Of a DNA stretch of 64,000 nucleotides, positions 9,078 through 18,230 are shown piece after piece. This stretch comes from Pseudonocardia oroxyli (GTDB lineage: Bacteria; Actinomycetota; Actinomycetes; Mycobacteriales; Pseudonocardiaceae), in assembly GCF_900102195.1 (NCBI RefSeq), contig NZ_FNBE01000015.1, positions 62,001-126,000 on the forward strand, read 5' to 3'. Position 1 is the stretch's first letter, and each line of letters begins with the position of its first letter. The notes under the pieces were generated by a model that saw only the letters and a program-made list of their open reading frames with translations, was not told where the DNA came from and did no database searches. The translations under genes were made by a program, and so were the position numbers.

Positions 9078-9099
9078 GTGTCCCCGGTACCGGGGACAC
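9078..9099. terminator. Perfect 22-bp palindrome after the DUF3558 gene
   Basis: GTGTCCCCGG/TACCGGGGACAC style inverted repeat starting 4 bp after the TGA at 9071-9073. It is perfectly self-complementary, and the transcript would form a GC-rich hairpin. There is no U tract, which is common for actinobacterial terminators. Confidence 0.6.
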
Positions 9100-9305
9100 G
9101 CCGCTCCTGCGGTCCGGACCCCCCATCCCGTACGATGGACACGGCCGCGCGCCTTCCGGGCTGGTTCCAGCCCTCGGCGCCCGCTCCGTCGAACCCCCGG
9201 GTGATCCTCCCGGCGCGGCAGCCGCGTCGGACCCCGCCCTCGACGGCGGTCGTACGCGCACAGCCTCGTGCGCGGCCCGACCGGACTGTCCCTCAGGAGG
9301 AGTTC

Positions 9306-11438
9306 TTGGCTCGACGAGGCAGGCCCCAGACGCGGGCTCGCCGCCCCGCTCCGCGCCGTGAGCGCACCGGGGACGGACCCACCGATGTGCTGTCCGTGCT
9401 CGCGCGCTCGGTCCGGGAGGTCGAGGGCGCGCTGCGCCACGGCCGCGTCACGCCGACCACGCGCACGAAGTTCCAGGCCGTGGCGTTGCTGCTGCGCGAG
9501 GAGCGGGCCCGGGTCAAGGCCGGTGAGCTGACCGAGCGGCAGAAGACCGAGCAGCTGAAGCGGATCGACGGCGTCGCGAAGGCACTGGCGATGGGCGCCG
9601 TGCGCGAGCCCACCCTGCTCGCCCTGCTCGACGAGCACGCCGCCGTCTCCGACGAGGCCCGCGCGCTCGCCCGGGAGGTGCTGCTCAAGGCGGGTGTCGA
9701 GGTCGAGCCGGAGCCCGAGCCGGTCACCCCGGTCGAGGAGGCCCCGGCGAAGCCCCGGGTGGTCCCGCAGGCCGTGATCACCCGGCAGATGGCGAACCCC
9801 TTCCTCGCCCCGGACTTCTCCGCCGCGCGCCCGGCCACGATCCGCCCCACCCCGCTGGCAGGGTGGGAGCTGCTGGGGCCGCTGCTGCGCTCGTTCGAGC
9901 GGGCGAGCAGCGGGGCCCCCGCGTGCATGGAGCTCCCCGAGGCCCTCCCACGCATCGCGGGCGGGCGCGAGCTCATGCCCCACCAGGCGCGGCTGGTCCA
10001 GGCGGCCGCCGAGGGCCACCGCACGTTCCTGCTCGCGGACGAGCCCGGCCTCGGCAAGACCGCGCAGTCGCTGCTGGCCGCGGAGGCGGCGGACGCCTAT
10101 CCCCTGCTCGTCGTGGTGCCGAACGTCGTCAAGACGAACTGGGCGCGCGAGGCCGGCCTCTGGACCCCGCGCCGCCCGGCGACGGTGATCCAGGGCAACG
10201 GCGACTCCATCGACGGGTTCGCGGACATCGTCGTGGTCAACTACGAGGTGCTGGACCGGCACGTCGGCTGGCTCGGGGACTTCGGGTTCCGCGGCATGGT
10301 CGTCGATGAGGCGCACTTCATCAAGAACAAGTCCTCGCAGCGCAGCAAGCACGTGCTCGAGCTGGCGGACCGGATCCGGAACTTCACCCCGCGCCCGCTG
10401 ATGATGGCGCTCACCGGCACCCCGCTGATCAACGACATCGAGGACTTCCTGGCCATCTGGCAGTTCCTCGGCTGGATCGACGGCGAGAAGCCGCGCGCCG
10501 ACCTGATGAACGCGCTGACCGCGACCGGCTACAACCCGGCCGACCCGGGCTTCTACCCGGCGGCCCGGCAGGCCGTGGTGGACCAGGGCATCGTGCGGCG
10601 CCGCAAGGTGGACGTGGCCGCGGACATCCCGGCCCGGCGGATCGCCGACCTGCCCGTGGAGCTCGACGGCGCCGCGGGCCGCTCGATCCGGGCCGCCGAG
10701 CAGGAGCTCGCCCGCCGCCTGGTCAAGCGGTACACCACCGCGCTGGACGCCCGGCGCGGCGTCGAGGTGGTCGAGGGGATCGACCACGACCTCGTCGCGC
10801 AGGTCGCCCGCTGGGAGCAGAAGGACGCGGCCGAGGCCGGGTCCGGCGACAACGTCTTCGGCATGATGCGCACCATCGGCCAGGCGAAGGCGGCGCTCGC
10901 GGCGGACTACGCCGCCCAGCTGGCCCGCAGCGCGGGCAAGGTGGTGTTCTTCGCCAAGCACGTGGACGTGATGGACGCGGCCGAGGAGCTGTTCGAGCGG
11001 CAGGGGGTGCGGTTCTCCTCGATCCGCGGCGACCAGACCCCGCGCGTGCGCCAGCGCAACATCGACGCGTTCGTCCAGGATCCCGAGGTCGCGATCGCCG
11101 TCTGCTCGCTGACGGCGGCCGGCGTGGGCCTGAACCTTCAGGTCGCGTCGAACGTCGTGCTGGCGGAGCTGTCCTGGACGGCGGCCGAGCAGACCCAGGC
11201 CATCGACCGCAGCCACCGCATCGGCCAGACGATGCCGGTCACGGCCTGGCGCATCATCGCCGCCCAGACGATCGACGCCCGCATCGCCGAGCTGATCGAC
11301 AGCAAGGCGGGCCTGGCCGCCGTCGCCCTCGACGGCAGCGACGAGGAGATCGGCAACTCCACCGACGTCCAGCACGCGGCCCTGGTCGCCCTGCTCACCG
11401 ACGCCCTCACCAGCGACTCCGTCGCCCGTGCGCGGTAA
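9306..11438 (+). CDS. SNF2-family DNA-dependent ATPase (helicase-like)
   Basis: A 710-residue SF2/SNF2 protein, similar in organisation to bacterial HepA/SMARCAL1-like remodellers. After a basic N terminus and a helical segment it has motif I DEPGLGKTAQSL, motif II VVDEAHFIKNK, motif III ALTGTPL, motif V AGVGLNLQ and motif VI AIDRSHRIGQ, so all ATPase motifs are intact. It probably translocates on DNA during repair or recombination. I chose the TTG at 9306 because AGGAGG sits at 9295-9300; the frame is open further upstream but with no comparable site. A possible -10 (TACGAT) is at 9131-9136. The TAA stop lies inside the hairpin of the 72-bp repeat shared with the convergent ligD gene. Confidence 0.85.
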   Translation: MARRGRPQTRARRPAPRRERTGDGPTDVLSVLARSVREVEGALRHGRVTPTTRTKFQAVALLLREERARVKAGELTERQKTEQLKRIDGVAKALAMGAVREPTLLALLDEHAAVSDEARALAREVLLKAGVEVEPEPEPVTPVEEAPAKPRVVPQAVITRQMANPFLAPDFSAARPATIRPTPLAGWELLGPLLRSFERASSGAPACMELPEALPRIAGGRELMPHQARLVQAAAEGHRTFLLADEPGLGKTAQSLLAAEAADAYPLLVVVPNVVKTNWAREAGLWTPRRPATVIQGNGDSIDGFADIVVVNYEVLDRHVGWLGDFGFRGMVVDEAHFIKNKSSQRSKHVLELADRIRNFTPRPLMMALTGTPLINDIEDFLAIWQFLGWIDGEKPRADLMNALTATGYNPADPGFYPAARQAVVDQGIVRRRKVDVAADIPARRIADLPVELDGAAGRSIRAAEQELARRLVKRYTTALDARRGVEVVEGIDHDLVAQVARWEQKDAAEAGSGDNVFGMMRTIGQAKAALAADYAAQLARSAGKVVFFAKHVDVMDAAEELFERQGVRFSSIRGDQTPRVRQRNIDAFVQDPEVAIAVCSLTAAGVGLNLQVASNVVLAELSWTAAEQTQAIDRSHRIGQTMPVTAWRIIAAQTIDARIAELIDSKAGLAAVALDGSDEEIGNSTDVQHAALVALLTDALTSDSVARAR

Positions 11439-11488
11439 GTGGTGCTCTAGCACCACTTACCACTCACGAGCGGCGGAGCCGCAGGTCA
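11417..11488 (-). repeat. 72-bp double-hairpin element, copy 1
   Basis: Read on the minus strand, the element begins with the TGA stop of ligD (11488-11486). It has a first stem GCGGC/GCCGC with a 3-base loop, then GTAAGTGGTGCT/AGCACCACTTAC as a second long stem (11434-11461). It ends inside the last codons of the SNF2 gene, whose TAA stop at 11436-11438 is in the stem. Copy 2 at 59377-59448 matches at 64 of 72 positions without gaps. It could act as a bidirectional terminator for two convergent genes. Confidence 0.85.
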
Positions 11489-13333
11489 GAGGCGCGGGAG
11501 TTCCTGTTCGTGGCCGATCAGGGCGCGGAGGGGATCGCCTGCGGACTCGAGGCGCTCCAGGACCGTGTGCAGGGTCCAGCGGTCGGGGCGCAGGGCGGGA
11601 TCGTCGAGCTCGTCCCATTCGATCGGCACGCACACCGGCGCCCCGGGCCGCGGCCGCGGGCTGAAGGGCGCGACGAGGGTGCGGTTGCGGGCGTTCTGGG
11701 TGTAGTCGAGCCGGATGCGGCCGTCCCGACGGTCGGTGTGCCACTCCCACGACACCAGCTCGGGCACCGTGCGCCCCACCGCCTTCGACAGCCGCTCCAC
11801 CCAGCCGCGGGTCTCGGCGAAACGGTAGCCGGGGCGCACCGGGATCCGGATCTGGACACCGCGCTGCCCGGTCACCGTCGGCCTGCCCTCGACGCCGAGG
11901 TGGGCGAGCGCCGTGCGGTGCAGCCGGGCCAGGACCAGGACGTCGTCGAAGTCGGTGTCGGGGCCGGGGTCGATGTCGACCAACGCCCAGTCGGGCTCGT
12001 CCGGCCGGGCCGCGGACGACGTCCACGGATGCAGCTCGACGGCGGCGTGGTTGGCCATCCAGACGAGCGTGGCCGTCGAGTCGACGACCGCGTACCGGCG
12101 GGACTCCCCCGGCTCCGCGTCGGGGTTCTCCCAGGTCCGCACCCAGTCCGGGGCGTGCGCCGGGAGCTCCTTCTGCCAGAACCCGGGGGCGTCGATCCCG
12201 TCCGGGAAGCGGTGCAGGTTCACCGGGCGCCCGGCCAGGTACGGCAGCAGGTGCCGGGAGACGCGGGCGTAGTAGTCCACGAGCTCCCGTTTGGTGATCC
12301 CCGGGAACAGCTCCTTGTCCAGGTTGGTCAGGGCCACCTCGCGGCCGCCGACCGCCCAGCTCCCCTTCCGCCCCGCCGGCGGTTCCGGCGGGTGCGCGGC
12401 ACCGGGGACGGTGATCTCGCCGGGGTCGCGATCGGGCCGCAGCCCCCGCCACACGGTGTGCCGCAGCCGCCCGTCGTGGGTCAGCGTGCGGTACTCCACC
12501 TCCCCCACCAGCCGCGGCTCCACCCAGGTCACGCCGCGGGTGTACTCCCGCGGCACCTCCTCGTCGAAGGGGCTGTCCGCGCGCACGAGCGGTCGCAGCT
12601 GCGCCAGCAACCGGGTCAGGGCGGCCTCGGAGAAGCCGGACCCGACGTTGCCGAGGTAGCGCAGTGTGCCGCCGTCGTAGGCCCCCATGAGCAGGGCGCC
12701 GAGGGTCTTCCCGCGGTTGCCGCGCCCGGCCGTCCACCCGGCCAGCACGACCTCCTGCGCGTGGAACAGCGCGGTCTTGACCCAGGACTCGCTGCGCCGC
12801 CCGGGCAGGTAGCGGCTGGTCCGACGCTTGGCGACGATGCCCTCCAGCCGGTGGTCCCGGGCCACGTCGAGCCCCTGCGCGGGGGTGACGTCGGTGAACG
12901 ACGGGGTGACCGACACCCGCCCACCCGCGATCCCCAGGCCGGTCAGGCGTTCCCGGCGGGCGTCGTAGGCCTCCTCGACGACGGGGGTGCCGTCCACGGA
13001 CAGCACGTCGAACAGGTAGAGCTGGACGGGGACCTGCGCCAGCAGCGGCGCGCCGGGTGCCCGGACGTGCATCCGGTGCTGCAGCAGGCCGAAGTCCGGC
13101 CTGCCGTCCGCGGCCAGGGCGACGATCTCGCCGTCGAGTACGAGGTCGCGGTCCACGGGGAGGGCCGCGACGAGCTCGGGGTAGCCCGCGGTGACGTCGT
13201 TGCCGTTGCGCGACACCAGCCGCACCGCGCCGTCCCGGATCTCGACGAGCGCGCGCACCCCGTCCCACTTGAACTCCACGGCCCAGCCCGGCCCGACCGG
13301 CGGCGGGCCTGTGGTGGCGAGCATTGGCTGCAC
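11486..13333 (-). CDS. ligD: ATP-dependent DNA ligase LigD (ligase plus polymerase domains)
   Basis: A 615-residue bacterial NHEJ enzyme. Residues 1 to about 320 are the ATP-dependent ligase: the adenylated lysine is K22 in EFKWDGVRA, followed by LVLDGEIVAL, RLEGIVAKRR and the closing ESWVKTALF. After a linker, residues about 335-615 form the primase-polymerase domain with catalytic D453 and D455 in DIDPGPDTDF. The order is ligase-polymerase, and no phosphoesterase domain is present, unlike mycobacterial LigD (Pol-PE-Lig). A GTG at 13333 starts translation; an ATG three codons later is an alternative. No ku gene is in the window. The gene lies 27 bp downstream of the deaminase gene and may be read through from that operon. 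Confidence 0.9.
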   Translation of the reverse strand: MQPMLATTGPPPVGPGWAVEFKWDGVRALVEIRDGAVRLVSRNGNDVTAGYPELVAALPVDRDLVLDGEIVALAADGRPDFGLLQHRMHVRAPGAPLLAQVPVQLYLFDVLSVDGTPVVEEAYDARRERLTGLGIAGGRVSVTPSFTDVTPAQGLDVARDHRLEGIVAKRRTSRYLPGRRSESWVKTALFHAQEVVLAGWTAGRGNRGKTLGALLMGAYDGGTLRYLGNVGSGFSEAALTRLLAQLRPLVRADSPFDEEVPREYTRGVTWVEPRLVGEVEYRTLTHDGRLRHTVWRGLRPDRDPGEITVPGAAHPPEPPAGRKGSWAVGGREVALTNLDKELFPGITKRELVDYYARVSRHLLPYLAGRPVNLHRFPDGIDAPGFWQKELPAHAPDWVRTWENPDAEPGESRRYAVVDSTATLVWMANHAAVELHPWTSSAARPDEPDWALVDIDPGPDTDFDDVLVLARLHRTALAHLGVEGRPTVTGQRGVQIRIPVRPGYRFAETRGWVERLSKAVGRTVPELVSWEWHTDRRDGRIRLDYTQNARNRTLVAPFSPRPRPGAPVCVPIEWDELDDPALRPDRWTLHTVLERLESAGDPLRALIGHEQELPRL

Positions 13334-13360
13334 GGGGCCCAGACTGTCACGCCGGCGCGC

Positions 13361-14416
13361 TCAGGACGGCGCGGAACCCGAACCCGGCACGGAACCGAGG
13401 GCGGCGTCCAGGGCGCGGATCTGGCCGGTGAACTCCGCCCGCAGCCGCTCCTTGCGGTCGGCGGGCAGCCAGCTCGCGTCCACCCCGGCCAGGGCGATCC
13501 GGGCGCCGTCCGCGGCCCCGAACCCCATGGCGGGCAACGCCTGCGCGTACTCGCGCCCGAGGTCGGTGCGGAAGAACGTGGGGTCGTCGGTGCTGAGCGT
13601 GACGTTCAGCCCGGCCCGGATCATCCGCGCGACCGGGTGCTCCGGGGTCATCTCCCAGCCCGAGAGCACCCGGGTGGAGTACGGCGTGCAGGTGAACGGG
13701 ATCTGCAGCGCGCGGGCCGCCTCGACGACCGCCGGGTCGTCCAGGACGTGGTAGCCGTGGTCGATGCGCGCGCAGCCCAGCTGCTCGATCGCGACCGTCA
13801 CGGCCGCCGCCGTGGAGCCGGGGATCTCCGCGACGTGCGCGGTCCGCCGCAGCCCGTGCCGCTCGGCCAGCGCGTACGCCTCGACCCAGAGCTCGGGTGA
13901 CTCGGTGTTCTGCGGGGTCAGGTAGTCCTGGCCGATGCCGAGGACCTCGGGGCGGCCGTCGTCGAGGATCGTGCGGACCAGGTCGAGGGCCGACGCGGGC
14001 GGACGCTGCCGCGCGATCGCCGGGATGATCCCGAACCCGACGCCGAAGTCCCGCTCGGCGGCCGCGAGCCCGGCGACCATGGCGTCGAGCACCTCGGCGT
14101 AGGGGATGGGGAACAGGTCGGCGTTCACGAAGTACTCGCGGTAGCGCAGGTTCCCGGCCGCCACCGCGTCCTCGACGGACTCGTAGGCCACCCGTTCGAA
14201 CACGCCCTTGTCCGCGAAGACCGGCTGGGCCGCCTCGAACACGGTCAGGAAGTCGACGATGTTGTCGTAGTCGAACAGGACGTCCGGGTCGTAGGAGGGC
14301 AGCGGCACGTCCCGGGCCCGGGCCAGCTCGACGAGCGTGCTCGGGCGGATCGTGGCGACGAAGTGGCAGTGCAGCTCGACCTTCGGCAGCAGCCGCAGGT
14401 AGTCGGCGAGATCCAT
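13361..14416 (-). CDS. Adenosine-deaminase-family aminohydrolase
   Basis: A 351-residue metal-dependent hydrolase of the adenosine/adenine/aminodeoxyfutalosine deaminase family. Zinc ligands are visible as H16 and H18 in KVELHCHF, a later His in HVAEIPGS, and the C-terminal DHGYHVLDD and LSTDDPTFF segments. The usual HxHLDG loop reads HCHFVATIRP, so the substrate may differ from adenosine. ATG at 14416 with a very good GAGGAGGAG site. It is the last gene of an operon that begins at 18075 (gap 32 bp to the GMC gene). In this context it may deaminate, or otherwise hydrolyse, a catabolic intermediate rather than serve nucleoside salvage; that is inference. Confidence 0.82.
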   Translation of the reverse strand: MDLADYLRLLPKVELHCHFVATIRPSTLVELARARDVPLPSYDPDVLFDYDNIVDFLTVFEAAQPVFADKGVFERVAYESVEDAVAAGNLRYREYFVNADLFPIPYAEVLDAMVAGLAAAERDFGVGFGIIPAIARQRPPASALDLVRTILDDGRPEVLGIGQDYLTPQNTESPELWVEAYALAERHGLRRTAHVAEIPGSTAAAVTVAIEQLGCARIDHGYHVLDDPAVVEAARALQIPFTCTPYSTRVLSGWEMTPEHPVARMIRAGLNVTLSTDDPTFFRTDLGREYAQALPAMGFGAADGARIALAGVDASWLPADRKERLRAEFTGQIRALDAALGSVPGSGSAPS

Positions 14417-14448
14417 GGTCTCCTCCTCGATAGGGGTGCAGACGGCCG

Positions 14449-15972
14449 TCACCCGGCCGCCCTGAGCAGGTCCGCGGCGCGCTCGGCCACCGCGATCACG
14501 GGCGCGTTGGTGTTGCACGAGGGCAGGCTCGGGAAGACGCTCGCGTCGACCACCCGCAGCCCGTCGACGCCGTGCACCCGCAGGGCGCGGTCCACCACCG
14601 GCCCGATCGCGGCGGTGCCCGCGACGTGGAAGAACGTCGAGGTGGCGAGCCGGACGAACGCCTCCCGTTCGCGCGCGGTCAGCAGGTGGTCGGGCGCGGC
14701 CGGGCCCGCGGCGACCGCGCCCAGTGCCCCGGTCCGCCCCAGCTGCTGCACGAACTCGACGCCCGCGCACAGCGCCTCGACGTCCTGCGGGTCGCCGAGC
14801 AGGTTCGGCCGGATCCGCAGCGGGGCGGTGGGGTCGGTACCGGTCAACCGCACCTCCCCCAGGCTCCGCGCGCGCATCAGGCCCGGGGAGAGCGCGAAGA
14901 CCGGTGGGGTGAGGTCGTGGCGCGCCGCGACCTCCGGGGTGGCGTGCGGCCCCTGGACCACGAAGGCGTGCAGGTCCGGGCGCTCGGAGCCGGGCGAGCA
15001 CCAGTTCAGCATCGCCCCGCCGCCGGTGCCGCGCACCGGGCCGAGCGGCTCCCGGGCGCGGAACGTGATGCCGGTGACCAACGGGTGGTCGGCCAGCCGG
15101 TCGCCGACGGGGAGGTCCGCCCGGACCGCGATCCCGTGCGCGCGCAGGTGCGCCGCGGGCCCGATGCCCGAGAGCATGAGCAGCCGCGGGGTCTCCAGGG
15201 CGCCGAGCGCGAGGACCACGCCGCGCTCCGCGCGCAGGACCCCGCCGCCGGGCTCCCCGCGGGCGGGCCGCCACCGCACCCCCACGCACCGGTCGCCCGC
15301 GAACTCGAGCCCGACCACGTGGGTGTCGCACCGCACGTCGAGGTTCGCGCGCCCCGCGACCGGCGCGAGGTACCCGTCGGCGGCGCTGTGCCTGCGCTCC
15401 CCGCGCACGGTGAACTCGGGGACGGTGGCGCCGAGGTTGGTGGCACCGTTGGCGTCCGCGATCCGGGGCAGACCCGCCTCGACGGCGGCGTCGAGGACCG
15501 CGAGCGCGACCGGGTGCGGGTCCGCCGGTGCCTCCACCCGCATCGGCCCGCCGGTCCCCCGCCACGGGTCGGACCGTCCCGCGTCCTCCGACCTGCGGAA
15601 GTACGGCAGCAGGGTGGCGAAGTCCCAGCCCTCGCCCCAGGCGTCGTAGTCGGCGGGGTGGCCGCGGTACCAGAGCATCGCGTTCGTGGCGCTGCTCCCG
15701 CCGAGGACCCGCCCGCGCGGGATCGCGATGGGCCGGTGCAGGGTCGGCGCGGCGGGCTCGTAGGCGTGGCCCCAGTCCAGCGGGCCGCCGATCAGCTCCG
15801 TCCAGCGGGCCGGGTCCGCGACGGCGGGGCCGCCCCGGGCGGGCCCCGCCTCCAGCAGCACGACCCGCACCGACGGGTCGTCGGAGAGCCGCCGGGCCAG
15901 CACGCACCCGGCGCTCCCGCCGCCCACCACGATCCAGTCGGGCCCGGTCGCCGCCGGGTCAGTTGTGCTCAC
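14449..15972 (-). CDS. GMC-family FAD-dependent oxidoreductase
   Basis: A 507-residue glucose-methanol-choline oxidoreductase that would oxidise a primary or secondary alcohol using FAD. Landmarks: the ADP-binding loop VVGGGSAGCVLARRL, the GMC signature GRVLGGSSATNAMLWYRG, the second signature GALETPRLLMLSGIG, and the active-site HVAGTAAIG and CNTNAPVIAVAE segments. Length is normal for choline-dehydrogenase-like members. The GTG at 15972 overlaps the stop of the preceding decarboxylase gene by 14 bp, so it is co-translated with it. No signal peptide, so it should be cytoplasmic. Confidence 0.9.
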   Translation of the reverse strand: MSTTDPAATGPDWIVVGGGSAGCVLARRLSDDPSVRVVLLEAGPARGGPAVADPARWTELIGGPLDWGHAYEPAAPTLHRPIAIPRGRVLGGSSATNAMLWYRGHPADYDAWGEGWDFATLLPYFRRSEDAGRSDPWRGTGGPMRVEAPADPHPVALAVLDAAVEAGLPRIADANGATNLGATVPEFTVRGERRHSAADGYLAPVAGRANLDVRCDTHVVGLEFAGDRCVGVRWRPARGEPGGGVLRAERGVVLALGALETPRLLMLSGIGPAAHLRAHGIAVRADLPVGDRLADHPLVTGITFRAREPLGPVRGTGGGAMLNWCSPGSERPDLHAFVVQGPHATPEVAARHDLTPPVFALSPGLMRARSLGEVRLTGTDPTAPLRIRPNLLGDPQDVEALCAGVEFVQQLGRTGALGAVAAGPAAPDHLLTAREREAFVRLATSTFFHVAGTAAIGPVVDRALRVHGVDGLRVVDASVFPSLPSCNTNAPVIAVAERAADLLRAAG

Positions 15973-16567
15973 TGGGCCCCATGATCACGATGCCCTCGCT
16001 CTCCTCGACGTGCCGCACGAAGACGTACTTGTCCTCGCGGCCGTCGGAGTGCTTCCGGCGGATCCCGGGCACCGTCTCGCCGGACACCTTGGCCACCACC
16101 AGGTACGGGACCTCGGCGGCGAGCCCGGCGGCGCAGTGCGCGGCGAACTCCTCGACCGTGCGGGCGGTGTGCGCCTCGGTCACGCCCGAGGCCCGCGCGA
16201 TGCCCGCGAGGTCCACCCGGCCCGAGGCGGTGTGCGTCGGCGGACCGCCGATCGACTGGTAGCGCTCGTTGTCCCAGACCACCACGAACAGGTTCGGCGG
16301 CTGCTCGTTGCCGAGCGTGGCGAGGATCCCGAGGTTGAACAGCAGCCCACCGTCGGTGTCCAGCGAGACGACCCGGCGGTGCGGCAGCCCGACGGCCAGC
16401 CCGAACGCCTCGGGCGTCACGCACCCCAGCTGCTGTTGGAACAGGCTGGCCGCGCGCATGTGCGGGGCCGCGGTGTACCACTCGTCCACGCTGCCGCCGA
16501 GGGAGAGCACCACGAGCTCGTCGGTCAGCAGACCCGCGAGGGAGACCATGCAGTCGTAGCGCCTCAT
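15959..16567 (-). CDS. Thiamine-diphosphate decarboxylase, beta-like subunit (ComE/phosphonopyruvate decarboxylase type)
   Basis: A 202-residue protein that matches the C-terminal, cofactor-binding half of sulfopyruvate/phosphonopyruvate decarboxylases. The diphosphate/Mg motif reads VVSLDTDGGLLFNLG and ends in VVWDNERYQSIGG, where a classic enzyme has GDG...NN. The alpha half is encoded by the next upstream gene; the two overlap by four bases (ATGA), as in comDE-type split enzymes. Together they should decarboxylate a 2-oxo acid to an aldehyde. The true substrate is unknown, and no phosphonate or sulfonate genes are nearby. Confidence 0.8.
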   Translation of the reverse strand: MRRYDCMVSLAGLLTDELVVLSLGGSVDEWYTAAPHMRAASLFQQQLGCVTPEAFGLAVGLPHRRVVSLDTDGGLLFNLGILATLGNEQPPNLFVVVWDNERYQSIGGPPTHTASGRVDLAGIARASGVTEAHTARTVEEFAAHCAAGLAAEVPYLVVAKVSGETVPGIRRKHSDGREDKYVFVRHVEESEGIVIMGPSEHN

Positions 16568-17064
16568 CGCACGATCTCCCCGCCCAGCGCGACGGCCGTG
16601 TGGTAGTAGCTCGAGTAGGCCAGCTCGTAGGCGTCCACGATGGACTGCCGGATCTCCTGCTCCCGGCGCACCACCCGGTACGGGATCCGCAGCGCGCCGA
16701 GCACCGGTTCCATGGTGATCCCGTGCGGCACGGCCCACCAGTTGTTCTCGCCCATCTCGCCGCGGTAGCTCATCAGCATCACGACGGGGATCCCGGCGCC
16801 GAGCCCCATGCGCGCCAGCGGTTCCACCGACGCGCGCAGCCCCGAGTTCTCCATGACCAGCACCGCGCGTCTGCCCGAGAGGAAGACGCCACCACAGATC
16901 GCGGCGCCCTCGCCCTCGTTCGTCACCCGGATGGTGCGCAGCCCGGGGGCGGCGTCCATGGCCGGGTAGAGCGGCTTGAACAGGGAGTCCGGCAGGTAGC
17001 AGGCGATGCTCACCCCGGCCTGGGCCAGCCCGGCGAGCACCTCGCCCACCGCGGAGTCGTGCAT
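16564..17064 (-). CDS. Thiamine-diphosphate decarboxylase, alpha-like subunit (ComD type)
   Basis: A 166-residue protein equal to the N-terminal Pyr domain of sulfopyruvate/phosphonopyruvate decarboxylases. The segment VTNEGEGAAICGGVFLSGR carries the glutamate that normally activates the thiazolium ring, and LVMENSGLRASVEPLARMG matches the family. It begins 12 bp after the Rieske gene stop, on an ATG at 17064 with an AAAGGA site, and overlaps the beta gene. Neither half can work alone, so the pair should be treated as one enzyme. Confidence 0.8.
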   Translation of the reverse strand: MHDSAVGEVLAGLAQAGVSIACYLPDSLFKPLYPAMDAAPGLRTIRVTNEGEGAAICGGVFLSGRRAVLVMENSGLRASVEPLARMGLGAGIPVVMLMSYRGEMGENNWWAVPHGITMEPVLGALRIPYRVVRREQEIRQSIVDAYELAYSSYYHTAVALGGEIVR

Positions 17065-17076
17065 GGATCGTCCTTT

Positions 17077-18075
17077 CTAGACGGTGAAGAAGGCGCCGAG
17101 GCCGAGGTCGCGCAGCGCCCGCCGGTAGGCGACGGAGCTGCGGTCGGCGGGGATGTTGACCTCGATGCGCGGGTCGGTGGGGAGGTTCTCCGGCCGCTGG
17201 CGCTCCACGATCACCCGGTCCTCCTCGAACACCCGCAGGTTGAACTCGACGACCTCGGCCTCGGTCTGGTCGGTGAAGACGTCCTTGGCGACCACCCCGA
17301 ACAGCCGGGTCTCCCGCGGCCCGACGGGTGTGGCGGCGTTGAGGATGCCCAGCCGCCCGCCGTCCGGGAAGTGGATCACCAGGGTCGGGGTGAACGGCAG
17401 GTGCATCGCGTAGGCCCGCAGCCACCGGGCGCCCGGGAAGGGGTTCACCGTGCCCGCGCCGACGTTCGCGACGGTCGACCAGTAGTCCACGGTGAACCCG
17501 AACGGCGCGGGCTCCGTGCGGTACGGCGGGACCTCGGTGTTCTCCGGGTCGGCGAAGGACGCGATGTGCACGAACGCGAAGTGCCCGACGTCGAGGAACC
17601 CCTCCACCTGCCGCCCCGCGAACGCCCGGACGTCGAACGGCGGCAACACCACGGTCTGGAACCCGGGCTCGTCGAACTCGGCGAACCCGGGGAGCGCGCC
17701 GACCGGGTCCCCGACGCACGTCCAGACCAGCCCGTACCGCTCGCGGACCGGGTACGGGCGCAGGTGCAGCCGCTCCGGGATGCGGGCGCCCGGGTGCGCG
17801 GGCACGGCCACGCAGCGTCCGCCCGCGCCGAACCGGAGTCCGTGGTAGGCGCACTGCAGCGCCTCACCCCCGGTCCCCATGCTCAACGGGACGCCGCGGT
17901 GGGGGCACAGGTCGTCCGCGACCACGACCTCGCCGCCCGCGCGGTAGACGACCAGGTCCTGGTCCAGGAGGCGGGCGGACAGGGGCGCGTCCACCACGTC
18001 GGCCGAGCGCGCCACGGCGTACCAGTGGCCCGCCAGGATCGCCCGGTCCGCCGGGTCGAAGAGGGTGTCGCTCAC
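17077..18075 (-). CDS. Rieske non-heme iron oxygenase
   Basis: A 332-residue ring-hydroxylating or demethylating oxygenase of the VanA/phthalate-dioxygenase type. The Rieske cluster ligands are C57 and H59 in CPHRG and C75 and H78 in CAYHG. The mononuclear iron site is in EGFLDVGHFAFVH. It is the first gene of the operon. No reductase or ferredoxin gene is adjacent, so electrons must come from elsewhere. A GTG at 18075 is used. The GMC oxidoreductase, decarboxylase and deaminase genes that follow suggest stepwise removal of a side chain from an amine- or ring-containing compound; the substrate is unknown. Confidence 0.88.
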   Translation of the reverse strand: MSDTLFDPADRAILAGHWYAVARSADVVDAPLSARLLDQDLVVYRAGGEVVVADDLCPHRGVPLSMGTGGEALQCAYHGLRFGAGGRCVAVPAHPGARIPERLHLRPYPVRERYGLVWTCVGDPVGALPGFAEFDEPGFQTVVLPPFDVRAFAGRQVEGFLDVGHFAFVHIASFADPENTEVPPYRTEPAPFGFTVDYWSTVANVGAGTVNPFPGARWLRAYAMHLPFTPTLVIHFPDGGRLGILNAATPVGPRETRLFGVVAKDVFTDQTEAEVVEFNLRVFEEDRVIVERQRPENLPTDPRIEVNIPADRSSVAYRRALRDLGLGAFFTV

Positions 18076-18230
18076 CGCACCTCCGCGTCGTGTCGCACGC
18101 GGTGGCGGCCCTCGCACCCGACACCAGAAGGGGGTCCTCCTCCGCAGGGGAGCTGCGGATCGTTCACCGGGTCGTGCCGGACGGACGTGCCCACCGTCGT
18201 GCCGCGATGTTGCCGCCAGGTCCTCTGTGG

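Noticed and set aside
17077..18075. Rieske protein as a nitrite reductase small subunit
   Set aside because: A full C-terminal domain with the D-x2-H-x4-H mononuclear iron site follows the cluster, so it is an oxygenase.
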